From an uncultured Lachnospiraceae bacterium (lineage in GTDB: Bacteria; Bacillota_A; Clostridia; Lachnospirales; Lachnospiraceae): a stretch of 9,307 nucleotides of DNA. Position 1 is the first letter of the stretch. Each line of letters opens with the position of its first letter. A program made the position numbers and the translations under genes. The notes under the pieces are model-generated. The model was not told where the DNA came from. It searched no databases and saw only the letters and a program-made list of their open reading frames with translations. Positions 1-6,722 of the stretch are shown piece after piece. Location of the stretch: assembly GCA_900555005.1 (NCBI GenBank), contig USJM01000061.1:1-9307 (forward strand). Direction: 5' to 3'.

Positions 1-1139
1 TACTTCAAGTATGCGAATTTTGTTCTGAGAACGGTCAACAGTCTGTCTGGCTCGTCGATCCCGCTGCTTTCGCTCACACTTCCGATCGGCATATCCTTTT
101 ATACCTTTCAGACGATATCGTACGTCATCGATGTATATCGCGGAAATGCGGCTGTCCAGAAGAATGTCATCTCCTACGGCGCTTACGTCACGATGTTTCC
201 GCAGCTGATCGCGGGGCCGATTGTTCAGTACAAGACGATCGATGCGCAGCTGAGGTCGCGGACGGAGAGCACACAGGAGTTTGCGGATGGCGTAAACCGC
301 TTCATGATCGGGCTCGGGAAGAAGGTTCTTCTGGCGAACAACGCAGGCGTGCTCTGGGACAGCATCAAGGTGCAGGATCCGTCAGGGATTCCGACGCTGA
401 CAGCCTGGATCGGGATTGCCGCCTATACATTCCAGATCTACTACGATTTTTCCGGGTATTCGGACATGGCGATCGGGCTCGGCCATATGTTCGGGTTTCG
501 TTTTCTGGAGAACTTTGAACACCCGTATGAGTCAAAGAGCGTGACGGAGTTCTGGAGAAGGTGGCACATCTCGCTTGGAACCTGGTTCCGTGAATACGTC
601 TACATCCCGCTCGGAGGCAACCGGAAGGGAAAGTGGAAGCAGATCCGCAACATCATGATTGTCTGGCTTCTGACCGGAATCTGGCACGGGGCAGATTGGA
701 ATTTCATGATCTGGGGTGTCTACTACGGCGTGCTGCTGCTGTTTGAGAAGCTGCTTTTCGGGAAGTATCTGGAGAAGCTTCCGCCCGCTGTCCGGCACAT
801 CTACACGATGTTCTCGGTGATGATCGGCTGGTTCATCTTCTCCTTCAACGAAATCACCGGGAAGATGGGATATCTGAAGGCAATGTTTGTTCCGGCAGCG
901 GGCTTTTTGTCAAAGGAAAGCATCTACCTTCTATATTCAAATGCGGTTCTGCTGGCGTGTCTGATTCTTGGCAGCACAGAGCTTCCGGAAAAGCTGGCAA
1001 AGCGGCTGCTTCGGCGCGTGGAGGGCAGCAGTGTCCTGACCCTGGTGCTTCGGATCGGATTCTACCTGGGCGTTTTTCTGCTCAGCGTCGCGTATCTGGT
1101 CGGGGCTCCTACAATCCGTTTTTATACTTCCGTTTCTGA
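1..1139 (+). CDS. MBOAT family O-acyltransferase (AlgI/DltB-like), 5'-truncated and frameshifted near the end
   Basis: This is a polytopic membrane acyltransferase that moves an acyl group, usually acetyl, across the membrane onto a cell-surface polymer. The reading frame is already open at base 1, so the N-terminal part (roughly 90 residues by family length, about 470) lies outside the window. Visible family marks are LPIGISFYTFQ, FPQLIAGPIVQY, the WRRWHISLGTWFREYVYIPLGG block, and GIWHGADWNF, whose His (codon 685-687) is the expected catalytic residue. Several hydrophobic segments follow. The frame breaks near 1103-1109: up to SVAYLVGA the protein reads in the frame of base 1, and the conserved C-terminus SYNPFLYFRF with its stop at 1137-1139 is one base back. 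Without correction the frame runs on to 1407 with an unrelated tail overlapping the next gene. The pairing with the downstream DHHW protein supports a polysaccharide O-acetylation role; the acceptor polymer cannot be told from this window. Confidence 0.9.
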
Positions 1140-1239
1140 AGAAAACAGATGCGGGAACACACGCTTGCGCAGCATCATTCCGGCGGACCATGTCCGGACT
1201 TGGGCCGGCACTGCCTGCGGGGCCTGGCTGCACGCTGGA

Positions 1240-1260
1240 GCCGGGCAGAAGATGCCCGGC
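1240..1260 (+). other. GC-rich hairpin in the gap between the MBOAT and DHHW genes
   Basis: A perfect 8-bp inverted repeat, GCCGGGCA and TGCCCGGC with a 5-base loop, lies just upstream of the ribosome binding site GGAGGT (1266-1271) of the next gene. Only a short AGTTT follows, so it is a poor intrinsic terminator. It could attenuate, protect an mRNA end, or mean nothing. The rest of the 140-base gap has another small dyad (CGGAC-cat-GTCCG, 1184-1196) but no gene that I can support. Confidence 0.35.
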
Positions 1261-1279
1261 AGTTTGGAGGTAGACTTAC

Positions 1280-2448
1280 ATGAAATTTCAGAAAGAGGCC
1301 GACTGGCATCCTTCCATGAACAGGACGGTTTCTGTCAATGTTACACTGATGTTCCTGGTCCTGATCTTCGGGATCGCGGCGGCAAGGGTGATCAAGCCGC
1401 AGAATGAGCGCTCCGAGACGGAGAACCGTTCGCTGGCGATGCGGCCCTCCTTCAGCATCGGCGCCCTTCTGTCCGGTCAGTTTGCAAAAGACTATGAGAG
1501 CTATTTGTCCGATCAGTTTATCGGCCGCGACGGGTGGATTACACTGAAGACGGACTTTGAGCTGGCAGCGGGAAAGAAGGATATCAGCGGGGTTTATTTC
1601 GCGAAAGACGGCTATCTGATTGAGAGTCATGAGGGAAGTTTTACAACCGACCAGGCGAAGGCCAATATCAGCCTGCTGGCTTCATTTGCAAAGAAGCAGT
1701 CGGAGACGCTTGGGAATGACCATGTGACCGTGATGATTGTGCCGAATGCCGTCGATATTTTAAGAGAGAAGCTTCCGGCCTTTGCACAGCCTTACGATGA
1801 GGAAGACTATATCAGTCAGGTGCGGGCAGCGCTTCCGGACGGCGTTTTCTTTGATACCGGAAAGATTCTGAGCGCGCATAAGGATGAGGAGATTTACTAC
1901 CGCACCGATCATCACTGGAAAACGCTTGCGGCCTGGTACGTATATCAGGCGTGGGCAGAGGAGAAAGGGCTTTCCGTCGGAGCCTACAGCCCGGTCACGG
2001 TGACAGAGGATTTTGAGGGAACCATCTCGTCTAAACTTGGCATCCGGGGAAGGGCTGACAGTATCCAGCGCTATGACCCGGCCTCGGCAGAGGACTATTA
2101 CCTGGTCTACAATCAGTCGGACGATGTGAGAAACAGCATCTACGATGATTCTTTCCTGGACAAGAAGGACAAATATTCCTATTTTTATGGCGGCAACTAT
2201 GGATTGATCCAGTCGAAGATGCCGGAAAGCAGGACGGGACGCAGGCTCCTGATCATCAAGGACTCTTATGCGCATTGTTTTGCCCCGTTCACGTATGCGG
2301 ACTTCGATGAGGTCGACCTGCTTGATCTGCGGTACTACAACGCAAGCCTGTCAGACCTGATTGCGTCCGGCGGCTATCAGATATTCTGTTTCTGCAGAAT
2401 GCTTCCGGGTTCGCGGAAGAGACATCGTTTGCAAAGCTGGGAACCTGA
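1280..2448 (+). CDS. DHHW family protein (AlgX/AlgJ-like partner of MBOAT acyltransferases), frameshifted near the C-terminus
   Basis: This is an extracytoplasmic SGNH-hydrolase-like protein expected to work with the MBOAT enzyme in O-acylation of an exported polysaccharide. The ATG at 1280 has GGAGGT eight bases upstream. Residues about 18-38 form one hydrophobic segment (VTLMFLVLIFGIAAA), an uncleaved anchor or signal peptide. The family name motif is present as TDHHW (D210, H211, H212, W213), and a Ser-containing block LLIIKDSY (S329) precedes the C-terminal region. After GGY (residues 364-366) the frame breaks at about 2375-2380. One base back, the sequence reads DILFLQNASGFAEETSFAKLGT-like family ending in two parts, DILFLQNASGF then AEETSFAKLGT, with stop TGA 2446-2448. 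Restored length is 389 residues, normal for the family. Left uncorrected, the frame runs into thyA and gives a false 621-residue fusion. Substrate unknown. Confidence 0.88.
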
Positions 2449-2455
2449 ATCGACG

Positions 2456-2545
2456 AAAGCACAGAACGCGGCCACAGGAAACAGGACGCGGATACAGGAC
2501 AAAGGCACAGAACGCGGACACAGGACGAAACCCCAGAATACGGGT
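2456..2545 (+). repeat. Degenerate short tandem repeats between the DHHW gene and thyA
   Basis: The gap holds three near-copies of a 20-base unit close to ACAGAACGCGGACACAGGAC, at 2461-2480, 2481-2500 and 2507-2526. Copies 2 and 3 match at 18 of 20 bases. The 21-base stretches at 2459-2479 and 2505-2525 differ by one base. The unit itself looks like a doubled 10-13 base motif, ACAG(A/G)AC plus a short variable spacer, and weaker copies continue to about 2545. No stop codon interrupts two of the forward frames, but the translations are Arg/Thr/Gln-rich and unlike any family I know, so I treat it as noncoding. Confidence 0.6.
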
Positions 2546-2566
2546 CGGCATCTCAAGGAGAGAAAC

Positions 2567-3414
2567 ATGAGTCAGTGTGATCACATCTTTATCAACATGT
2601 GCAGAGACATTCTGGAGAATGGCACGGATACGCGCGGCGAGAAGGTCCGGCCGCACTGGCCGGATGGAACGCCGGCCTACACGATCAAACAGTTTGGCAT
2701 CTGCAACCGGTACGACCTCAGGAAAGAGTTCCCTGCGCTGACGCTGCGGCGGACGGCACTGAAGAGTGCCATGGATGAGATCCTGTGGATCTGGCAGAAA
2801 AAGTCGAACAACGTGCATGATCTCCACAGTCACATCTGGGATGAGTGGGCGGACGAGGACGGCTCCATCGGGAAGGCATACGGCTACCAGATGGGCGTGA
2901 AGCATGTCTATAAGGAAGGTTTGTTTGATCAGACAGACCGTGTGCTCTATGATCTCAGACACAATCCGTTCAGCAGGCGGATCCTGACGAACCTCTATGT
3001 GCATCAGGATCTCCATGAAATGAATCTCTATCCGTGCGCCTACAGCATGACGTTCAACGTCACGCAGGAGCGGGGAGACGGAAAGCTGGTGCTCAATGCC
3101 GTGCTGAACCAGCGGTCCAACGATGTCCTGACCGCGAACAACTGAACGTCGCACAGTATGCGCTTCTGCTGATGATGATCGCGCAGGTGTCGGACATGGT
3201 GCCGGGGGTTCTTGTACATATGATTGCGGATGCGCATATCTATGACCGCCATGTGCCGCTGATTCAGGAGCTGATCAGCAGAGAGCCCTATCCGGCGCCG
3301 AAGGTCTGGCTGAATCCGGAGGTCCGCGATTTTTATCAATTCACAACCGATGATCTCCATGTCGAGAACTACCAGTACCATGAGCAGATCCGGAACATCC
3401 CGGTTGCGATCTGA
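2567..3414 (+). CDS. thyA: Thymidylate synthase (ThyA), frameshifted in mid-gene
   Basis: ThyA methylates dUMP to dTMP using 5,10-methylene-tetrahydrofolate, yielding dihydrofolate. The ATG at 2567 follows AAGGAG (2555-2560) at six bases. Family marks include DGTPAYTIKQ, ELLWIWQ-like EILWIWQKKSNNV, phosphate-binding SRR (R137, R138), and the catalytic Cys157 in LYPCAYS (codon 3035-3037). It continues with NQRSNDV, MMIAQVSDMVPG and DAHIYDRH, and ends NIPVAI at stop 3412-3414. The overall pattern is closest to the Bacillus subtilis ThyA type. In the written sequence a TGA at 3143-3145 ends the frame after residue 192 (TANN). Adding one G to make TGG gives TANNWNVAQYALL, matching the aromatic residue expected there, and restores a normal 282-residue enzyme. 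The next gene, folA, regenerates tetrahydrofolate from the product; its ribosome binding site overlaps the thyA stop, so the two are surely co-transcribed. Confidence 0.93.
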
Positions 3415-3428
3415 GGAGGAAAGGCTGT

Positions 3429-3959
3429 ATGGATATGATTGTGGCAGTCGATTCAAACTGGGGGATCGGCTATGGCAACAAACTGCTTGTATCGATACCG
3501 GAAGATATGAAATTTTTCCGCAAAAAGACGATGAACCATGTGGTTGTGATGGGAAGGCGTACACTTGAGAGCTTTCCGGGCGGAAGACCTCTGAAGAACC
3601 GCACAAATATTGTCCTCACCCGGAATGAGGCTTTCAGGCCGGACGGGACAGTCGTTGTTCATGACATCGGGGAGCTGATGGCGTATCTTCACGGGAATTG
3701 CAGAGGACAGGAGGTCTTCTGTATCGGCGGGGAGAGCATCTACCGGCAGCTTCTCCCGTACACGGAGACCGTCTACGTGACGAGAATCGACAGAAGCTAT
3801 CAGGCGGATGCCTATTTCCCGAATCTGGATGAGCGTCCTGATTTCATATGCGCGGAGAAAAGCGAGGAATATGCATATTTCGATCTGACGTACCATTTTT
3901 TGACATACAGAAGGACGAATCGGCCGAAAAGTGAGAAAGAACATGTTCAGATTCCGTAA
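3429..3959 (+). CDS. folA: Dihydrofolate reductase
   Basis: DHFR reduces dihydrofolate to tetrahydrofolate with NADPH and recycles the dihydrofolate made by ThyA upstream. The ATG at 3429 has AGGAGG (3414-3419) nine bases upstream, and this site shares the last base of the thyA stop codon. The protein is 176 residues, normal for the family. It shows IVAVDSNWGIGYGNKLL (Met20-loop region), the acidic substrate residue D26 in IPEDMKFF, the NADPH-binding VVMGRRTLESFPGGRPL block, NIVLTRN, and FCIGGESIYRQLLP with the paired glycines G100 and G101. The last ~20 residues (TNRPKSEKEHVQIP) form a polar tail beyond the core fold. No frame break is seen. The Thr found in E. coli DHFR before HFP (T113) is Ala here (ADAYFP), a position that I believe varies in Firmicutes. 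Confidence 0.95.
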   Translation: MDMIVAVDSNWGIGYGNKLLVSIPEDMKFFRKKTMNHVVVMGRRTLESFPGGRPLKNRTNIVLTRNEAFRPDGTVVVHDIGELMAYLHGNCRGQEVFCIGGESIYRQLLPYTETVYVTRIDRSYQADAYFPNLDERPDFICAEKSEEYAYFDLTYHFLTYRRTNRPKSEKEHVQIP

Positions 3960-4024
3960 AAAATGTTGTATATTGAAATCAACACGCAGATGAGATCGGA
4001 TTTCTATTCGCATGGAGGAAGATG

Positions 4025-4960
4025 ATGATATATACTGTGACGCTGAGCCCGACGCTGGATTATGTGGTCTCAGTTGATCATTTTCAGACGGGCGCTATTA
4101 ACCGGACGCGATCGGAGGATGTCTTCCCCGGCGGAAAGGGTGTGAATGTATCGCTTGTCCTCAATGACCTTGGGAAACAGACTACTGCGATGGGGTTTAT
4201 CGCAGGTTTTACAGGTGCCGAGATCAAGCGGCTGCTCCGGGTTGGCGGGGTAGAAAGCAATTTTATTCAGGTTGAACGGGGGATGTCCCGCATCAACATG
4301 AAGATTCGTTCCGATGAGGAGACGGCGATCAACGGGCAGGGGCCGGAGATCACGCAGGAGGATATCGGGACACTCTTCAGCAGGCTCCGCTTCTTAATTG
4401 ATGGGGACACGATTGTCCTGGCCGGACATATCCCGCCGTCGCTTCCTTCTGATATGTACGAGCAGATCCTGGAATTTCTGAGAGGAAGGAATCTCCGCGT
4501 CATTGTCGATGCGGAGAAGGAGCTCCTGACGGGAACGCTGCGCTATCATCCATGGCTGATCAAGCCGAATGCGGAGGAACTTGGCGATATATTTGGCATA
4601 CAGATTCACAGCCGCGAGGAGGCAGTGCCGTATGCGGCAAGACTGCAGGACATGGGAGCCCGCAATGTGCTTGTCTCTCTCGGGGGAGAAGGCGCTGTGC
4701 TTCTGACCGAGCAGGGCGAGATCTTCAGTTCAGATGCCCTCAAGGGAAAGGTGGTCAATACGGTCGGCGCTGGTGACTCTATGATCGCAGGATTTTTGGC
4801 CGGCTACCTGGATTCCGACGGCGATTATGAGATGGCCTTCAAGGAGGGACTGTGTGCGGGAGCTGCCAAGGCTTTCAATCTGACGATGACAACAAAGAAG
4901 GAAATCTGTTACCTGATGCGAACAACCGATTTTGATATCCAAAGGGAACATAAAAGATGA
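4025..4960 (+). CDS. pfkB: PfkB-type sugar-phosphate kinase, probably 1-phosphofructokinase
   Basis: This cytoplasmic kinase most likely converts fructose 1-phosphate to fructose 1,6-bisphosphate with ATP. The opening MIYTVTLSPTLDYVVSVD, the PGGKGVNVSLVLNDLG motif (about residues 35-50), INGQGPEIT, VLAGHIPPSLP, WLIKPNAEEL, and the VNTVGAGDSMIAGFLAGY signature with catalytic Asp (about residue 251) all fit the FruK/LacC branch. Tagatose-6-phosphate kinase (LacC) is the main alternative. Two ATGs stand in tandem at 4022 and 4025; GGAGG at 4014-4018 is three bases from the first and six from the second, and family proteins begin MIYTVTL, so I chose 4025. Unlike a typical fru operon, no FruR regulator or fructose PTS gene lies beside it in the window. 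The 65-base gap before it is AT-rich and contains TATATT (3969-3974), a possible -10, without a clear -35. Confidence 0.9.
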   Translation: MIYTVTLSPTLDYVVSVDHFQTGAINRTRSEDVFPGGKGVNVSLVLNDLGKQTTAMGFIAGFTGAEIKRLLRVGGVESNFIQVERGMSRINMKIRSDEETAINGQGPEITQEDIGTLFSRLRFLIDGDTIVLAGHIPPSLPSDMYEQILEFLRGRNLRVIVDAEKELLTGTLRYHPWLIKPNAEELGDIFGIQIHSREEAVPYAARLQDMGARNVLVSLGGEGAVLLTEQGEIFSSDALKGKVVNTVGAGDSMIAGFLAGYLDSDGDYEMAFKEGLCAGAAKAFNLTMTTKKEICYLMRTTDFDIQREHKR

Positions 4961-4998
4961 AATTTTGCCTCAATTTATCGGCAGAGCGGAACTGAGTG

Positions 4999-5007
4999 TG
5001 TTATACT
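4999..5007 (+). promoter_or_regulatory. Extended -10 promoter candidate upstream of the mgsA-family gene
   Basis: TGTTATACT combines a TG extension with the hexamer TATACT (5002-5007), five of six bases matching the sigma-A -10 consensus. No good -35 sits 16-18 bases upstream, which is acceptable for an extended -10 element. Transcription would start near 5014, leaving a leader of about 90 bases before the ATG at 5107. It would drive mgsA-like, rsmD, coaD and the coiled-coil gene, which run to the terminator at 7385. Confidence 0.5.
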
Positions 5008-5039
5008 GTGAAAGATAACAGATATCAGCGGCAATGATA

Positions 5040-5074
5040 CACAAATTATGTAAATAATTCACATACAATTTGTG
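5040..5074 (+). promoter_or_regulatory. AT-rich nested dyad in the leader of the mgsA-family gene
   Basis: The outer arms CACAAATT (5040-5047) and AATTTGTG (5067-5074) are perfectly complementary. Inside them lies a second dyad, ATGTaAAT (5048-5055), centre A, ATTcACAT (5057-5064), complementary at 7 of 8 positions. Only two unpaired bases (5065-5066) separate inner from outer arm. The block stands out as AT-rich in GC-rich surroundings. It may be a repressor operator just downstream of the promoter or an RNA hairpin in the leader. The inner half-sites TGTnAA/TTnACA resemble Rex or Crp-type sites, but the spacing is one base shorter than either. No T-run follows, so it is not a standard terminator for the upstream kinase gene. 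Confidence 0.45.
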
Positions 5075-5106
5075 GATCAGGGGAAGCTGTCACGGGAGGC
5101 AGAAAT

Positions 5107-5511
5107 ATGAATATTGGTTTTATTGCTGACAGCAACAGAAAGGACCTGATTGAAAATTTTTGTGTGGCTTACAAGTCCATACTTTCAAAACATAATCTGT
5201 TCGCGACGGAGATGACTGGACGGCGGATCGAGCAGGCGACGAATCTGCATGTTCACAAGTTCCTTTCAGGTTCTGTCGGCGGGGAGAATCAGTTTATCGA
5301 CAGAATCCAGAGAAATGACCTGGATCTGGTCATCTATTTTTATAATCCGATTGAGACAAGTCCCAACCAGCTCGATATTCTTTCGGTCACGCAGGCGTGT
5401 GACCGCTACAATATCCCGGTTGCAACAAACATAGCGACGGCAGAATCCATGATTCTGGCGATGGACCGGGGGGACTTTGACTGGCGTAATAACGTCAGAC
5501 ATGATGACTGA
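5107..5511 (+). CDS. mgsA: Methylglyoxal synthase family protein with altered active site
   Basis: True MgsA turns dihydroxyacetone phosphate into methylglyoxal and phosphate. The fold is clearly this family: MNIGFIADSN, SKHNLFAT, LSGSVGGENQ, DLVIYFYNP, and especially NIPVATNIATAESMIL followed by RGDFDWR, a Firmicutes-style ending; 134 residues is normal. However, aligned by eye to E. coli MgsA, the active-site residues D71, D91 and H98 become E60, N80 and N87, and only D101 is kept (D90). The phosphate-site residues H19 and T47 become D8 and M36, while K23 is kept as K12. Methylglyoxal synthase activity is therefore doubtful; a regulatory or different lyase role is possible. GGGAGGC (5094-5100) serves as ribosome binding site. 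A promoter-like element and a dyad lie upstream, and rsmD follows at 18 bases. The symbol reflects family membership, not proven function. Confidence 0.82.
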   Translation: MNIGFIADSNRKDLIENFCVAYKSILSKHNLFATEMTGRRIEQATNLHVHKFLSGSVGGENQFIDRIQRNDLDLVIYFYNPIETSPNQLDILSVTQACDRYNIPVATNIATAESMILAMDRGDFDWRNNVRHDD

Positions 5512-5529
5512 CAGTAAAAGGAGTTTCAG

Positions 5530-6110
5530 ATGAGAGTGATAGCCGGAAGCGCAAGGAGTCTTCCGCTCCGGACAGTGGCCGGGATGCAGACGCGGCCGAC
5601 GACAGACCGGATCAAGGAGACATTGTTCAATATACTGGCGCCGCTTATCCCGGGCTGCAGATTTCTGGATCTGTATGCCGGTTCGGGGGCGATCGGGATC
5701 GGGGCGATCGGCAGAGGAGCTTCTGCTGCCGCATTTGTCGACAGCAGCAGGCAGGCGGTGACCGTCATTCGCGCAAACCTGAATTTCACACACCTTGCGG
5801 ATAAGGGACGTGTGATCGCAGGAGATGTGGTCGGACAGTCATCGGGATGGACGGTGAGCATCCGTTCGGGGTGATCTTCATGGATCCGCCCTATAACCAG
5901 GGCCTTGAGATGGAGACGCTGCGCGCGCTTTCAGACAGCTCGATTGCGGATGAACAGACGCTGATCGTGGGGGAGGCATCGCAGGAGACCGATTTTTCGG
6001 AAGCGGAGACGCTCGGATACCGGATCGAGCGTGTGAAGGAATACGGGAAAAAGAGCAAACACGTCTTCCTGAAAAAGTGCGCGGCAGATCCTGCTGAATC
6101 AGGGGACTGA
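5530..6110 (+). CDS. rsmD: 16S rRNA (guanine966-N2)-methyltransferase RsmD, frameshifted in mid-gene
   Basis: RsmD uses S-adenosylmethionine to methylate G966 of 16S rRNA in the assembled small subunit. The N-terminal MRVIAGSARSLPLRT and TRPTTDRIKETLFNIL block and the SAM motif FLDLYAGSGAIGIGAIGRGA (residues 45-64) are diagnostic. The catalytic motif FMDPPYNQG lies one frame back, in codons starting from about 5847. As written, the first frame stops at 5872-5874 after a nonsense stretch WTVSIRSG. Adding one base at or near the GGG at 5844-5846 joins both parts into a normal 193-residue enzyme ending at TGA 6108-6110. AAGGAG (5518-5523) precedes the ATG by six bases. The gene sits between the mgsA-family gene and coaD; the rsmD-coaD pair is widespread in bacteria. 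Confidence 0.92.
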
Positions 6111-6200
6111 TCCGGATACGGAACAGGGCAGGATACGAAACCTTCGGCTCAATGCAGAAAGCGGAACCGAAAGCGGTGCCGGAGATGATGAGGTGCACAG

Positions 6201-6722
6201 ATGAGAAGAGTTGCGGTTTATCCGGGAAGCTTTGACCCGGTCACATATGGGCACCTGGACATTATCAGACGGTCCGCGGAGATGGTGGATGAGCTGATCG
6301 TGGCGGTGCTTGTGAATAAGGCAAAAACGCCATTGTTTTCTGTTCAGGAACGTGTTAAGATGTTACAGATTGTGACAAGTGACATCAGCAATGTCCGGGT
6401 TAAATCATTTTCAGGCTTGTCGGTCGAGTTCGCGAAGGAAGAGGGAGCGGAATTTCTCGTTCGCGGACTGCGGGCAATCACGGATTTTGAATATGAGCTG
6501 CAGATGGCACAGACCAACCGGATCATGGATCCGACAATCGATACCATCTTTCTGACAACCAGCCTTCAGTATGCATACCTGAGTTCTACGACCGTACGGG
6601 AAGTGGCCTCCTACGGGGGCGATATCTCCAGGTTCGTGCCGTCACCTGTGGAGAAGGCCGTGAAGGAAAAGTATGGACTGATTTCTTTTAAGGAGAGTAT
6701 AGAAGATGGCCAGCAGAATTGA
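6201..6722 (+). CDS. coaD: Phosphopantetheine adenylyltransferase
   Basis: CoaD (PPAT) adenylates 4'-phosphopantetheine with ATP to give dephospho-CoA, the penultimate step of coenzyme A synthesis. The nucleotidyltransferase motif appears as [14 protein letters not shown] with T15-Y-G-H18 (TxGH). [21 protein letters not shown] and the second nucleotide-binding motif [18 protein letters not shown] are also family hallmarks. At 173 residues it is slightly longer than the usual ~160 because its tail ([11 protein letters not shown]) overlaps the start of the next gene by 17 bases. The ribosome binding site is modest, GAGGTG at 6190-6195, five bases from ATG. The 90-base gap from rsmD has no clear promoter or terminator, so co-transcription with rsmD is likely. 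Confidence 0.96.
   Translation: MRRVAVYPGSFDPVTYGHLDIIRRSAEMVDELIVAVLVNKAKTPLFSVQERVKMLQIVTSDISNVRVKSFSGLSVEFAKEEGAEFLVRGLRAITDFEYELQMAQTNRIMDPTIDTIFLTTSLQYAYLSSTTVREVASYGGDISRFVPSPVEKAVKEKYGLISFKESIEDGQQN

Noticed and set aside
1140..1407. Extra C-terminal domain on the MBOAT protein
   Set aside because: The sequence is out of frame relative to the conserved ending at 1139 and lies over the DHHW gene start; it is a product of the missing base.
2351..3154. Long minus-strand open frame opposite the DHHW end and thyA
   Set aside because: It is antisense to strongly conserved ThyA codons, has no recognisable motif or ribosome binding site, and reflects GC-rich codon bias; the same holds for the other minus-strand frames in the window.
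3130..3160. Programmed -1 frameshift or selenocysteine at the thyA TGA
   Set aside because: There is no slippery heptamer or downstream selenocysteine-type hairpin that I can see, a simple TGG restores the reading frame and a fitting residue, and selenocysteine reading would not correct the frame.
5040..5074. Intrinsic terminator for the PfkB-type kinase gene
   Set aside because: The stem is AT-rich and followed by GATCAGGGG rather than a T-run, and it lies downstream of a promoter-like element for the next gene.
6111..6200. A small gene or riboswitch between rsmD and coaD
   Set aside because: Only weak short inverted repeats and no open frame with a start and ribosome binding site of its own.
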